The notes below the pieces were generated by a model, which was not told the DNA's origin, made no database searches, and saw only the letters and a list, made by a program, of their open reading frames with translations. This document shows, one piece after another, positions 50,841 through 61,207 of a DNA stretch of 64,000 nt (position 1 is its first letter; each line of letters opens with the position of its first letter). Source of the DNA: Martinezella tropici (GTDB lineage: Bacteria; Pseudomonadota; Alphaproteobacteria; Rhizobiales; Rhizobiaceae); NCBI RefSeq assembly GCF_003287875.1, contig NZ_QMKK01000048.1, positions 124,001-188,000 on the forward strand, read 5' to 3'. A program made the translations under genes and the position numbers.

Positions 50841-51085
50841 TCATCTGCTCCTGTTTCTCGGCTCGATTCCCCTTTTCAGCCTATGCAATCCAGGCGCGAT
50901 GGAAAAGACAATGTTGAGTTTTCTGCTTTGAACCTCTACGGGCCGGAGGGCATGTTCCGTGCGGTTTCGTCACTTTGCAGCGCCAGGCTGAAACATCCCG
51001 AGTGGCGACGGTAAGCATTCGTTCACCCTTCCCATTTAGGATTTGTAATCGTTACCGACCGTGGCTGGGGCAGCGGATCAGGAGT

Positions 51086-52279
51086 ATGACCATTTTACCC
51101 AATCTACGGCGGGTCGCGCTGCCATTGCTATTGTCGTCGGCGCTTGTTGCCTGCACGGCAGACAGCCTCGTGCCCCCTTCCGGCATCGACAGTTCCTCGC
51201 GCGTCGGCTCCATCAAGCCGCATAGAAGCGTGCCGCAGCGGCAGTTCGCCTATCCAGGCGTCCAGGATCCGGTCGTTTCCACCTCGAACAACTATAGGAA
51301 TGGTGGTCCTCTCCGTTCCACCGGAACCGGCAAGGCGGCGACCACGTCCGATGTCGAAGTCGGTCTGGCGCAGCAATCGAATGTTCCGCCGCAGGGCGTC
51401 AACATGGATGCCGAACTCGGCGTCGGGCCGAGCGAGGAGGCGCAGTCTCCATCGGTGGTCGGGCTGGCGCAGGAAGAGCAGCAGAATATTGCCGAAGGCG
51501 AGTCCGATCAGCCTGTTGTCGATGGCATCGGCACCGACGCGCCGGTCCAGACCAACCGCTCCGTCCTTCAGCGGCCTGCCGCGCAGGCTGAACTCGGCCA
51601 GTCGCGGATACCGAGGCAGCAACCGGGAACGCAGGTCGCCATGCTGCCGCGTATCGAAAATCCCGTGCCGCGCCTCGATCAGGAATTCGAAGCGCCACAA
51701 TCGACACCCGGCATGATGCCGCCGTCGGAAGTTGCCTGCCGTCAGGAACTCAGGCGCATGGGCGTCATCTATACGGATAAGCCGGCGATTTCGAACGGTC
51801 CCTCCTGCCAGGTTCCCTATCCGGTTTCGCTCAGCGGTCTCTCGGGCAACATCGCCGTCAGTCCAGCCGTCACATTGAATTGCCAGGTGACGCTCGCCTT
51901 TGCCAAATGGGTGAAGAACGAGCTGGCTCCGGCTGCGCGCACACGCTACTGGTCCGGCATCGGCACGATCGTGCCGCTCGGCGGCTATTCCTGCCGCAGG
52001 ATGAACAATAGCCGGCAGCGCTACAATCCGATGTCGGAACATGCCCATGGCAATGCCATCGATGTCGGCACCTTCGTGTTGAAGAATGGCCATGTGATCG
52101 ACGTGCGCAAGAAGGGGCTCTTCTCCTTCCGGGAAGGGCGGCTGCTGAAAGCCGTGCGCAGCGACAGCTGCCGCTACTTCGATACGGTGCTCGGCCCGGG
52201 CAGCAATCCGGAACATTGGAACCATTTCCACTTCGATCTCCGGGACCGGAAAGGCGGCCGACGCTATTGCAGCCTCTGA
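51086..52279 (+). CDS. Extensin-like C-terminal domain lipoprotein
   Basis: A 397-residue exported protein. MTILPNLRRVALPLLLSSAL followed by VAC (Cys23) is a lipoprotein signal. Residues about 30-215 are a low-complexity Pro/Gln/Ser-rich region. Residues about 220-397 form the extensin-like domain (VACRQELRRMGVIY, CQVPYPVSLSGL, MSEHAHGNAIDVGTFVL, HWNHFHFDLRD), which contains His and Asp residues in a D,D-peptidase-like arrangement (SEHAHGNAIDV and NHFHFD). Murein hydrolysis in the periplasm is possible. AGGAG is only one base from the ATG, but the lipobox supports this start. Confidence 0.85.
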   Translation: MTILPNLRRVALPLLLSSALVACTADSLVPPSGIDSSSRVGSIKPHRSVPQRQFAYPGVQDPVVSTSNNYRNGGPLRSTGTGKAATTSDVEVGLAQQSNVPPQGVNMDAELGVGPSEEAQSPSVVGLAQEEQQNIAEGESDQPVVDGIGTDAPVQTNRSVLQRPAAQAELGQSRIPRQQPGTQVAMLPRIENPVPRLDQEFEAPQSTPGMMPPSEVACRQELRRMGVIYTDKPAISNGPSCQVPYPVSLSGLSGNIAVSPAVTLNCQVTLAFAKWVKNELAPAARTRYWSGIGTIVPLGGYSCRRMNNSRQRYNPMSEHAHGNAIDVGTFVLKNGHVIDVRKKGLFSFREGRLLKAVRSDSCRYFDTVLGPGSNPEHWNHFHFDLRDRKGGRRYCSL

Positions 52280-52385
52280 TAGGCGTTTCGCCGGGGCAGC
52301 ATCCACACTTGCCGAGCGGGGAAGCTGATTTACCTATCGAGGAAATTGCGTTTACTCGTGTGGGCCGAGGGCAGGAGAAGGTTTC

Positions 52386-52640
52386 ATGGAAGAAGCACCA
52401 AGACGAAAGAGAAGCCTGGGAAGGGCGCTCCTTGCCGCATTGATCGCCATCGTCATCGTTATTGGCGGCCGTTGGTACGCCTATGTCGCCTATGCCGACG
52501 ATCCGTTCGACGAGGTCGGTATCGACCTCAACTCGATGATGCCCGCTCCCATCCGTGACAAGGGTTGCGAAATGCTCAGGGCTCGCTTCGAGCACAGGAC
52601 GCTGCCGCCGGCTGGCTGCGGCGTCAACGGCAACTGGTAG
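52386..52640 (+). CDS. Small single-span membrane protein of unknown function
   Basis: An 84-residue protein with a basic N-terminus (MEEAPRRKRSLGRALLAALI), one transmembrane helix at about 12-32 and a C-terminal part outside the membrane containing two Cys (KGCEMLRARF, PAGCGVNGNW). AGGAGAAGG stands six bases before the ATG. The position 106 bases after the extensin-like gene suggests co-transcription. No family recognised; orthologues in rhizobia would be expected from the good ribosome binding site and coding bias. Confidence 0.7.
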   Translation: MEEAPRRKRSLGRALLAALIAIVIVIGGRWYAYVAYADDPFDEVGIDLNSMMPAPIRDKGCEMLRARFEHRTLPPAGCGVNGNW

Positions 52641-52674
52641 CGCTACATCGATCGTAAGCCGGCGAAAAAGAAAA

Positions 52675-52694
52675 AAGCCGGCTGATGCCGGCTT
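52675..52694. terminator. Hairpin downstream of the 84-residue protein gene
   Basis: Eight-base-pair stem AAGCCGGC / GCCGGCTT with loop TGAT, 34 bases past the stop. A-run before the stem and no T-run after it means the classic tail exists only on the minus strand, yet the only nearby gene that needs termination is on the plus strand. Confidence 0.45.
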
Positions 52695-53020
52695 GAGCGG
52701 TGCATGGCAACGACGGGGGATCCTTGCCTGCTCCAGAAAAGACCTTCATGTTGCAATGATGCATGCAATATGGATACGAGGGCAATAAATCGGCCAGTAC
52801 GACAGGCGCTGACGTGTCGCCAAGAGGCATTGGGCGGAGTTGCGACAAACGTTGCTCACCTAAGGAGCTATATGCCCGACGAAGGTCACGATTTGATGAC
52901 AGCTTATTTGGCTTAGGCGAACGCTGTGTTTCACCTCCGTGGGGTGGTAAAAGCCCGGGACCGGCTATATAGCGGGCAAACGCCGCGAAATTCATCACAA
53001 AAGCCGGACTCTGCCTCACC
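52695..53020. other. Intergenic region before the ABC exporter genes
   Basis: About 325 bases with no convincing protein gene. A 14-codon frame starts at 52872 (MPDEGHDLMTAYLA) with AAGGAG four bases away, and is enclosed by inverted hexamers CCTAAG (52859-52864) and CTTAGG (52913-52918). Further on, GCCCG and CGGGC flank GGCTATATAGC near 52950-52980. A structured RNA leader or small RNA is possible but not identifiable by eye. Confidence 0.35.
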
Positions 53021-53943
<923 letters not shown>

Positions 53944-53947
<4 letters not shown>

Positions 53948-54705
53948 ACTTCGAAGCGATCAAGTCCATCTACGCTTTCGAAATGGCCCGCACGCGCCGC
54001 ACGCTGTTGCAGAGCGTCGTCTCGCCGGTCATTTCCACCTCACTCTATTTCATCGTCTTCGGTGCGGCGATCGGATCGCGCATCAATCTCGTCGAGGGCG
54101 TGTCCTATGGGGCGTTCATCACCCCCGGCCTGATCATGCTGACCCTGCTCGGCCAGTGCATCAGCAACGGCTCCTTCGGCATTTATTTCCCGAAATTCAC
54201 GGGCACGATCTATGAGGTGCTATCGGCGCCCGTCGCCATGGCCGAGATCGTTCTCGGATATGTCGGCGCGGCGGCGACCAAGGGCATGCTGATCGGCCTG
54301 ATCATCCTCGCCACGGCGAGCTTCTTCGTCGAGATCAGGATCGAGCATCCCCTTATGATGATCCTGTTCTTCGTGCTGACGGCGGTCACCTTCAGCCTGT
54401 TCGGCTTCATGATCGGCATCTGGGCCGGAAATTTCGAGCAACTGAACCTCATTCCGATGCTGGTCGTGCCGCCGCTGACCTTTCTCGGCGGCAGCTTCTA
54501 TTCGATCAACATGCTGCCGCCTTTCTGGCAGGCGGCCAGCCATCTCAATCCGGTTCTCTATCTCGTCAGCGGCTTCCGCTGGAGCTTCTACGGCATCGCC
54601 GATGTCAATCCGATCCTGAGCCTCGCAATGATCACGCTCTTCCTCGTCATCTGTCTGGTGATCCTCGGATGGATTTTCCGGACGGGCTACCGGCTGCGGA
54701 ACTGA
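53944..54705 (+). CDS. ABC-2 type exporter permease
   Basis: A 253-residue membrane protein with six helices (YadH/NodJ-like). Features are VVSPVISTSLYFIVFGAAIG, the segment GVSYGAFITPGLIMLTLLGQ, IYEVLSAPVAMAEIVLGY before helix 3, and NLIPMLVVPPLTFLGGSFYS. Co-translated with the ATPase gene by an ATGA overlap. Substrate unknown; relatives export drugs, lipids or lipo-oligosaccharides. Confidence 0.91.
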
Positions 54706-54853
54706 GGGCGGAGCCTTCTAGTTTTGCCGCGCGCGTGGCCGCTTGGGCTCCACTGGTCGTGACTTGACGGAGCCAGGCGGCCGGGTGTCCATAGTGGTGA
54801 GAGGTTCTCATGCTGCTTCCTGGCGTCAGTCTGAAATCTTCCGAAGGTATCCA

Positions 54854-56179
54854 ATGCCGCAATCCGATCCGAGCCCCGCGCTATCCCAAGCACTCTCCCG
54901 GCTCGACCAACTGACCAATTGGGAGCGCAAGCCGCGTGGGGAGATGCGCGTCGGTCTTGAGCCCATGCTCGATCTGATGCAGCGGCTGGGCAATCCCCAT
55001 CGGAGCTTTCGCGCCATCCATGTCGCAGGCACCAAGGGCAAGGGGTCGGTCTCGGCGCTCCTCGAAGCGGGATTGCTGCGGGCCGGCTGGCGCGTCGGTC
55101 GCTACGCATCACCGCATGTCGACCGGGTGAACGAGCGCATCAGTGTTCTGGGCCAGGAGGTCGGAGATGATGTCCTGGCCAGCGCGATCATGCGCGTTCT
55201 CGATGGCTATGAAAGCGCGAAGCAGGCAGCGACAGCTGGCGAAGATGCCACCTGGTTCGATGTGATAACGGCCGCCGCCTTCGTCGTGTTCAGAGATGCG
55301 GGCTTGAACTGGGTCGTTGTCGAGGTCGGCCTTGGTGGCAGGCTGGATTCGACGAATGTGGTTTTCGGCGAAGTTGCCATCGTTACCAATATCGGGCTCG
55401 AGCACACGGAAATCCTTGGGATCACGCGCGAGGCGATCGCGGGCGAGAAGGTCGGCATATTGAAACCGGGCGCGACGCTTGCCACCACGCTTGCTATCGA
55501 CGATGCCGCGGGAAAGGTCTTGCAGCAGCGTGCCGATGAGCTTGGCTGCCAGGTCCTGCGAACCGATCTTCCCGAAGATGCGACGATTGCTGAGACGAAT
55601 ATCTCGCTGGTCGGACTTGTGTTCGATCATCTGGGACGACAAGGCGAGAGCGTGCAGACGGCGAGCGAAAAGGTGCAGCCGGTCGGCGCGTGGCTGCTCG
55701 AACCGGCCGTTATCGACAAGGCGCGGCTGCCGGGGCGGATGGAGCGTTTCGACCTTGCCCTACCATCCACGCTGCGCAGCGGACGACAGAGCTTGCCCGT
55801 CATCATGGATGGTGCGCATGTGCCGTTCAACATCGAGGCTGTCCTTCGCGATATCACGCGCTCGTCCAGCGTCAGCGGCGATTGCGTTGCCGTCGTCGCA
55901 CTTGCATCCGACAAGGATGCTCGCGGCTTCTTGAATGTGCTCTCGCGATATGTGGCCCATGCCGTCTTTACGGAGGCGTCCGGATCGGGTCGAGCCCATG
56001 CGGCGACGGAGCTGGAGGCATTGGCGATCTCGATGGGTATGGCCTGCGAAGCCGAGCCCAACCCGCAGAAAGCGCTTCATCATGCAGTCGCGAAAGCTGC
56101 GGAGAGGGGCGGCTGGATCCTGGTGACGGGCTCGCTCTATCTTGTCGGCGCTCTGCGCGGCACTGTCCAGGGAGTGTAG
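54854..56179 (+). CDS. folC: Folylpolyglutamate synthase/dihydrofolate synthase FolC
   Basis: A 441-residue Mur-ligase-family enzyme adding glutamates to dihydropteroate and folates. P-loop HVAGTKGKGSVSALLEAG, TSPHVDRVNERI-type segment (here YASPHVDRVNERISV), VVVEVGLGGRLDSTNVV, NIGLEHTEILG, and MDGAHVPFN near residue 315 are conserved. AAGG precedes the ATG at 54854; an earlier in-frame start does not add conserved sequence. It usually follows accD in this lineage, but accD is not beside it here. A GNAT gene follows directly. Confidence 0.95.
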   Translation: MPQSDPSPALSQALSRLDQLTNWERKPRGEMRVGLEPMLDLMQRLGNPHRSFRAIHVAGTKGKGSVSALLEAGLLRAGWRVGRYASPHVDRVNERISVLGQEVGDDVLASAIMRVLDGYESAKQAATAGEDATWFDVITAAAFVVFRDAGLNWVVVEVGLGGRLDSTNVVFGEVAIVTNIGLEHTEILGITREAIAGEKVGILKPGATLATTLAIDDAAGKVLQQRADELGCQVLRTDLPEDATIAETNISLVGLVFDHLGRQGESVQTASEKVQPVGAWLLEPAVIDKARLPGRMERFDLALPSTLRSGRQSLPVIMDGAHVPFNIEAVLRDITRSSSVSGDCVAVVALASDKDARGFLNVLSRYVAHAVFTEASGSGRAHAATELEALAISMGMACEAEPNPQKALHHAVAKAAERGGWILVTGSLYLVGALRGTVQGV

Positions 56180-56186
56180 GGTGACG

Positions 56187-56711
56187 ATGGAAATTACGAT
56201 CAGGCCTGCTCTTGCCGACGATGTCACCGAGATGGCGAGGCTGCATCGCGCGATCTGGTGCGACACCTATCGCAATCTGGTGTCTGCAGAAATCTATGAG
56301 GCTCTCGACGAGGATTTCCGTCGTCTGCGATGGGCGGATATACTCGCAAATCCCCGTACGGATCAGCGCGTACTTCTGGCTGAGCAAGACGGGCGGCTTG
56401 TCGGCATCGGCGCGATCAACGCGCCGTCCGATGCCGTGTTCGAGGGGCGAGGCGAGATTAAGTCGCTCTATATCGATGCTTCCATCAAACGCCAGGGACT
56501 TGGCCGCCGTCTGATGCGAGAATTGGCGCGAGAATTTTTATCCATGGGCTATTCGGGCGCTGCGCTTGGCGTCGTCGTCGGCAATGAACCGGCGATCGCC
56601 TTCTATCGTGCGCTCGGAGGGCAATTGATCGGCCGGTACACGGATCCGGGTCCGGTCTGGCGCTCCGACAATTTCATTTTCGCGTGGGACGACCTGTCCG
56701 TTCTGATCTGA
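56187..56711 (+). CDS. GNAT-family N-acetyltransferase
   Basis: A 174-residue acetyltransferase. The fold begins ITIRPALADDVTEMARLHRA, with the acetyl-CoA-binding V(L)YIDASIKRQGLGRRLMREL motif at about residues 90-110, and AALGVVVGNEPAIAFYRALG as the final conserved block. The substrate is unknown. ATG at 56187 is used here; a GTG two codons earlier has GGGAG six bases upstream and is equally plausible. It follows folC by seven bases, suggesting one operon. Confidence 0.88.
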   Translation: MEITIRPALADDVTEMARLHRAIWCDTYRNLVSAEIYEALDEDFRRLRWADILANPRTDQRVLLAEQDGRLVGIGAINAPSDAVFEGRGEIKSLYIDASIKRQGLGRRLMRELAREFLSMGYSGAALGVVVGNEPAIAFYRALGGQLIGRYTDPGPVWRSDNFIFAWDDLSVLI

Positions 56712-56740
56712 TTATCCCATGCAAGCCGATGAACGGCGAT

Positions 56741-57646
56741 TTACCCGGCTGCGACCCTCTTGCGTGGCGCGAAGGTCATCGCCATGACGCCTGCTACGAC
56801 ACAGACAAGACCTATGGCTGCGGTCGGAGATAGAGGTTCGCCAAGGAAGATGACGCCAATCCCGACGCCGATCGGGACGCGCAGATAGGCTTGCGCCGTC
56901 GTGCCGACCGAACCGAGGGTCTGGATGAGCCGGAAATAGATGCTGAAGGCAAGCGCGGTAGAGACGACCGACAGGCCGAGCAGTGCCAGGATCGAGGCTG
57001 TCGACGGCGCAATTTGCCAGGGATGTTCGACAATCAGGCTGGCGGGAATGAGAAGGGCCGCGCCGCATAGCAGCGAGCCGGCGGCCGGCATCATCGGGTC
57101 GAGCCCCTTGAAATTACGGCCGAACAAGGCGGCACAGGCATAGCAGATGGATGCAGCGACAACGGAAAGCTGCGGCAGCAATTGGCGGCCCATACCATGC
57201 AGCGCATCGAGGCCGATGATCAGGCAGATACCAGCCATGCCAGCAATCACGCCGAACAGCTTGCGGCCCGTCAGCGGTTCGCTGCGCAGCAGGAAAGCGG
57301 CAATCAGGAAGGCGAAAATCGGTGTCGTGGAATTCAATATGGTCGCAAGGCCGGCATCGACGGTCTGTTCCGCCCAGGCAATTAACGTGAAGGGGATGGC
57401 GCTGTTGAGGCAGGATTGAATGAGGAAGCGCTTCCAGGTGGCGGCGTCACGCGGCAGGTTCAGACCACGCCAACGAATGATTGCAAGCAGGACAAGGCCG
57501 GCGATCAAGGTGCGGGCCGCGATCAGCGTGATCGGCGGAATGGTTGCTACTCCGACGCGGATGAAGGTATAGGAGGCGCCCCAGCAGGTCGCGAGAGCAA
57601 GCAGAAGCAGAAGTTCCGTCGTTATATTGGTTTTTGCAGACGCCAT
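56741..57646 (-). CDS. EamA-family transporter (DMT superfamily)
   Basis: A 301-residue membrane protein with ten predicted helices in two EamA repeats (LLLALATCWGASYTFIRVGV with NSTTPIFAFLIAAFLLRSEP in the first; ATIGSIM-type region replaced here by ICYACAALFGRNFKG and LIQTLGSVGTTAQAYLRVPI in the second). It ends with a basic stretch AMTFAPRKRVAAG. Such proteins export metabolites or amino acids. Convergent with the GNAT gene. Confidence 0.9.
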   Translation of the reverse strand: MASAKTNITTELLLLLALATCWGASYTFIRVGVATIPPITLIAARTLIAGLVLLAIIRWRGLNLPRDAATWKRFLIQSCLNSAIPFTLIAWAEQTVDAGLATILNSTTPIFAFLIAAFLLRSEPLTGRKLFGVIAGMAGICLIIGLDALHGMGRQLLPQLSVVAASICYACAALFGRNFKGLDPMMPAAGSLLCGAALLIPASLIVEHPWQIAPSTASILALLGLSVVSTALAFSIYFRLIQTLGSVGTTAQAYLRVPIGVGIGVIFLGEPLSPTAAIGLVCVVAGVMAMTFAPRKRVAAG

Positions 57647-57750
57647 GATTTGTCACTCTTTATGCGGTTCGGATGTGACCGTCTTTAGAGCGAAAAGAAC
57701 GAGGAATGCTTCGGTCCACGCCGAACTATTGAGCCGATGGTTCGTCTGCC

Positions 57751-58452
57751 TCAGTCGCGAAGCCGAAGTTCGTCGGTCTGCATCTGCATCGATCCCAGGG
57801 TTTCGAGAAAGCTCATGCCGAGCAGGCTCTGGTCCAGCTTGCCCGCTTCGGCCACGCTCGCTTCGACATCTTTGCGCTTGATCGGCCCGATGGCGACGGA
57901 GCCGAGCTCAACTGGGGCTGCCATGGCGCGACCGTTGGCCGTCAGCACGCTCATGGAATAGGTGAGGTTTTCCGGGATGATGCCGACACGCTCGGCGTCT
58001 TCCTGTGACAGCGCAATCGTGCTGGCACCGGTGTCGATCAGCATGTCGATCGGCTGGCCATTGATCAAGACCTGGGCCTCGAAATGTCCGTTCGAACGCT
58101 TGTGAAGAATGACCTCCTGGCCGCCTTCGCTTGTCGTGACGACAACGGCATGGCCGGGCATCAGACCGGCGAAGACACGATTTCCGACCTGTTCCGCATC
58201 GCGGCGATAGATATAGGCGGTCGCGAGCGCCATGATGATGACCAGCCAGATCAGGAGATTGCGGACAGACTGGCTGACGGTATGGCGGCTTGCCCAGACG
58301 GCGGCGCTCATCATCAGGGCAATCGGCAGAAGATAGACGATGCGAGCGAAATCGTCATTGCGCATGCCGAAAGTGGTGCCGGTATTGCTGTTGAAGACGA
58401 GCAGAGCAAGGCCGATGCCGAGAATGGCGAGAACGATGTTCAGGCGGTTCAT
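57751..58452 (-). CDS. Membrane-bound retropepsin-like aspartic protease (TIGR02281-type)
   Basis: A 233-residue protein with three membrane segments (residues about 4-20, 38-54 and 64-82) and then a single aspartic-protease lobe facing the periplasm. The active site is Asp140 in LIDTGASTIALSQ, with the second conserved region LLGMSFLETLGSM near residue 215. It should work as a dimer. It overlaps the DUF1289 gene by four bases and is transcribed after it. Confidence 0.9.
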   Translation of the reverse strand: MNRLNIVLAILGIGLALLVFNSNTGTTFGMRNDDFARIVYLLPIALMMSAAVWASRHTVSQSVRNLLIWLVIIMALATAYIYRRDAEQVGNRVFAGLMPGHAVVVTTSEGGQEVILHKRSNGHFEAQVLINGQPIDMLIDTGASTIALSQEDAERVGIIPENLTYSMSVLTANGRAMAAPVELGSVAIGPIKRKDVEASVAEAGKLDQSLLGMSFLETLGSMQMQTDELRLRD

Positions 58453-58670
58453 ACGGCACTGCGCTCCCGTGCCATCCTTTGGCGGCGGGTTTCCCTGCGC
58501 GGCTTGCGCTCGATCTGCGTCAGGCGTTCCGGAAGCGCTTCCATGATCTCACGGCGTTCGTCGTCGCTATAGTTCATCCAGGCGCCGATTTCGGCCGATG
58601 TGCGGCCGCAACCGAAGCAATAGCCGGTCGTTTGATCGATGGAGCAGACAAGGATGCAAGGTGTCAGCAT
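58449..58670 (-). CDS. DUF1289-family small Cys protein
   Basis: A 73-residue protein beginning MLTPCILVCSIDQTTGYCFG, followed by CGRTSAEIGAWMNYSDDER, which is the DUF1289 signature with four Cys (5, 9, 18, 21) set to bind a metal or Fe-S cluster. The tail is basic (RKPRRETRRQRMARER). No good ribosome binding site precedes the ATG at 58670. It overlaps the protease gene and sits 19 bases after the cobS stop, so it may be transcribed with cobS. Confidence 0.85.
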   Translation of the reverse strand: MLTPCILVCSIDQTTGYCFGCGRTSAEIGAWMNYSDDERREIMEALPERLTQIERKPRRETRRQRMARERSAV

Positions 58671-58689
58671 GAGATCATATATCGAGGCT

Positions 58690-59466
58690 TCAAACGCACA
58701 TGGCAAGGGTACAGAGGGAGACGATCTCGCAAATCTGCTGCGTTGCGCCGATCGTGTCGCCGGTGTGACCTGACAGTCTTTGCCGCATGTATCCGGTGGT
58801 GAAAAATGTTGTTGCGCAGGTCGCAAGAAGGCAGGCAACGAGCGCGGGAACACCAAGCGCAGGTCCGATGAGGAGCACCGCGAGGCTAAGTGCGGCAATC
58901 AATGCCAGCTGCATGGCATCGCCATCCGGCTTGCCCGCCGAAGCCGCTATTCCATCCGGTTTGGCGGGCGGCAGGGCATACCAGTGCCATACCATCGCAC
59001 TGCGGCTCAAGGCGGCGCTTGCGAGTAAGGCGATAGCGGATTCCGAAGGTGGAAGATGGCGGGCGAGAGCGGCAAGAGCCGCAGCGCGCAGTCCGAAGGA
59101 CAGGATCAGCGCCGCCGCGCCATAGGTGCCGATGCGGCTGTCCTTCATGATCTCGAGTGCGCGTTCGCGGTCCTTGCCGCCTCCAACTCCGTCGGCGGTA
59201 TCGCTGAGCCCGTCCTCATGAAGAGCGCCTGTCGTAATCGTCTGCACGGTGAGCGCCAGCAGAGCCGCCATCAACGGATCGGCATTGACGGCAAGCAGTG
59301 TCGCGAAGGTCAAGGCTGCAGGCAGGACGACCAGCAGACCGGCAACGGGGAACGTGCGGGAAACGCGCGCAAGCCTGCCGTCATGGCCTTCGAAGAACGA
59401 CGCCGGCACGGGAATACGGCTCAAGAAAGCGACCGCGCGCGCGATATCGCGCATATATTCCCGCAT
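58690..59466 (-). CDS. cobS: Adenosylcobinamide-GDP ribazoletransferase CobS (CobV)
   Basis: A 258-residue inner-membrane enzyme joining adenosyl-GDP-cobinamide with alpha-ribazole to finish cobalamin. The family motif TGALHEDGLSDTADGVGGGK, with RALEIMKDSRIGTYG, lies at about residues 83-115; MRQRLSGHTGDTIGATQQI is the C-terminal signature. About six hydrophobic segments. The ATG at 59466 has GAGGAGAGGA just upstream. Divergent from cobT by 127 bases, in which no riboswitch is visible. Confidence 0.95.
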   Translation of the reverse strand: MREYMRDIARAVAFLSRIPVPASFFEGHDGRLARVSRTFPVAGLLVVLPAALTFATLLAVNADPLMAALLALTVQTITTGALHEDGLSDTADGVGGGKDRERALEIMKDSRIGTYGAAALILSFGLRAAALAALARHLPPSESAIALLASAALSRSAMVWHWYALPPAKPDGIAASAGKPDGDAMQLALIAALSLAVLLIGPALGVPALVACLLATCATTFFTTGYMRQRLSGHTGDTIGATQQICEIVSLCTLAMCV

Positions 59467-59593
59467 TTCTTCCTCTCCTCGCCATGCGCGCGACAGCATC
59501 GGGCGCTTTTGGAGTTGTTCGCGCCGATTCCGAAGACTAATAGAGTTGCACGCAAAGAACCCGATTTGAGACCAAAAGACAAGGAACGCATTC

Positions 59594-60610
59594 ATGAGCG
59601 TCAGCGGCCTCCCATTCGACGATTTCCGCGCATTGCTGCGCGACCTTCCGGGGCCGGATGCCCGGGCACTCGTGGCAGCGCGCGAGCGTGATGCGCAACT
59701 CACCAAGCCGCCGGGCGCGCTTGGAAGACTGGAGGAAATCGCCTTCTGGCTGGCCGCCTGGACCGGTCGTGCGCCGGCCGTGACCCGGCCGCTGGTGGCG
59801 ATCTTTGCCGGTAATCACGGCGTCACCAAGCAGGGAATTACGCCGTTTCCGCCTTCCGTAACCCAGCAGATGGTGGAAAATTTCGCAGCCGGCGGAGCCG
59901 CGATCAACCAGATCTGCGTTGCCTACGATCTCGGCCTCAAGGTGTTCGACCTAGCCCTCGATTTCCCGACGGGCGACATCACCGAAGAACCGGCATTGAG
60001 CGAGCGCGACTGTGCCGCGACCATGGCCTTCGGCATGGAAGCGATTGCCGGCGGTACGGATCTGCTCTGTATCGGCGAAATGGGCATCGGCAATACCACG
60101 ATCGCCGCGGCCATTCATTACGCGCTCTATGGCGGCAAGGCGGAGGACTGGGTTGGCCCGGGCACCGGCTCGGAAGGTGAGATGCTGAAGCGCAAGATCG
60201 CTGCCGTCGAAAAGGCGGTGGCGCTGCATCGCGATCATCTCAACGATCCGCTGGAAATTCTGCGCCGCCTTGGCGGCCGCGAGATCGCTGCGATGGCCGG
60301 CGCCATTCTCGCCGCACGCATGGAACGTATCCCCGTCATCATCGACGGTTATGTCGCGACGGCTGCCGCTTCCATTCTCAAGGCCGCCAATCCCTCTGCG
60401 CTCGATCACTGCCTGATCGGTCACGTCTCGGCGGAGCCGGGACATCTGCGCTCCATCGAGAAGCTTGGAAAGACGCCGCTTCTGGCGCTCGGCATGCGGC
60501 TCGGCGAAGGCACGGGGGCGGCGCTGGCCGCCGGCATCGTCAAGGCCGCGGCCGCCTGCCATTCGGGCATGGCGACATTCGAGAGTGCCGGCGTGACGAA
60601 CAAGCACTGA
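59594..60610 (+). CDS. cobT: Nicotinate-nucleotide--dimethylbenzimidazole phosphoribosyltransferase CobT (CobU of Pseudomonas denitrificans)
   Basis: A 338-residue enzyme making alpha-ribazole phosphate from dimethylbenzimidazole and nicotinate mononucleotide. Conserved blocks are TKPPGALGRLEEIAFWLA, FAGNHGVTKQGITPFP, CIGEMGIGNTTIAAAIHYAL and, near the C-terminus, HVSAEPGHLRSIEKLGKTPL with the catalytic-Glu region LGEGTGAALAAGI. Length fits the family. It partners CobS across a divergent promoter, away from the main cob block. Confidence 0.95.
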   Translation: MSVSGLPFDDFRALLRDLPGPDARALVAARERDAQLTKPPGALGRLEEIAFWLAAWTGRAPAVTRPLVAIFAGNHGVTKQGITPFPPSVTQQMVENFAAGGAAINQICVAYDLGLKVFDLALDFPTGDITEEPALSERDCAATMAFGMEAIAGGTDLLCIGEMGIGNTTIAAAIHYALYGGKAEDWVGPGTGSEGEMLKRKIAAVEKAVALHRDHLNDPLEILRRLGGREIAAMAGAILAARMERIPVIIDGYVATAAASILKAANPSALDHCLIGHVSAEPGHLRSIEKLGKTPLLALGMRLGEGTGAALAAGIVKAAAACHSGMATFESAGVTNKH

Positions 60611-60618
60611 GAATCGCG

Positions 60619-60650
60619 GCGGCGAGGCGTTGAAATAGACGTTTCGCCGC
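60619..60650 (+). terminator. Hairpin after cobT
   Basis: GCGGCGA pairs with TCGCCGC around an 18-base loop that contains a further CGT/ACG pair; TAAATTTCCTG follows. It begins nine bases after the cobT stop. Confidence 0.45.
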
Positions 60651-60793
60651 TAAATTTCCTGTAGACGATCTGTTTTCGTCATAAATCTGTAATGAATTTT
60701 GGGTGGGCGGAACGCGCTGCCTTGCTTCGCTCACGGTGAGGCGGTATTCGCAAAGCATCCAGATGCAACCGGGACAATACGGGCGGAGCGCGA

Positions 60794-61186
60794 ATGGCTG
60801 AGTTTTCAAAATCAGCGGTCAACAAGGAGACCGGGATTCGGCACTTTTTCGCCGCTGCCGGCTATTCCTGGGGTGGTTTTCAGCGGCTGCTGCAGGAATC
60901 GGCCTTCCGGCAGGAACTCCTTTTTGCGGCTGTTTCCTTGATCCTGTTGATCGCCGTCGGTGCGACCATCGGCGAAATCGTCATCGCCATGGTACTCTTT
61001 TTGGGGGTTTTCGCGATCGAGGCCATGAATACGGCGGTGGAAGAGGTCATCGACCGGATATCGCCGGAGATTTCCAATGTCGGCAAGCATGCCAAGGATC
61101 TCGGCTCGTTTGCGGTTCTGTGCATGCTGGTCGCTTCCGGTATCTACCTGCTTTATATCATCGGCGGCCACCTGCTTTTCCGCTAG
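60794..61186 (+). CDS. dgkA: Diacylglycerol kinase DgkA
   Basis: A 130-residue inner-membrane kinase, with three helices (residues about 45-65, 66-85 and 105-127). The conserved motif EAMNTAVEEVIDRISPE is present, and ESAFRQEL occurs before the first span. It recycles diacylglycerol to phosphatidic acid. GGAG stands five to six bases before the ATG. Convergent with the histidine kinase gene, 21 bases apart. Confidence 0.94.
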   Translation: MAEFSKSAVNKETGIRHFFAAAGYSWGGFQRLLQESAFRQELLFAAVSLILLIAVGATIGEIVIAMVLFLGVFAIEAMNTAVEEVIDRISPEISNVGKHAKDLGSFAVLCMLVASGIYLLYIIGGHLLFR

Positions 61187-61207
61187 AGATCAGCACCCGA
61201 GCTTCGT

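Noticed and set aside
52780..53020. 6S RNA or another named small RNA
   Set aside because: Inverted repeats exist but no diagnostic sequence could be matched by eye.
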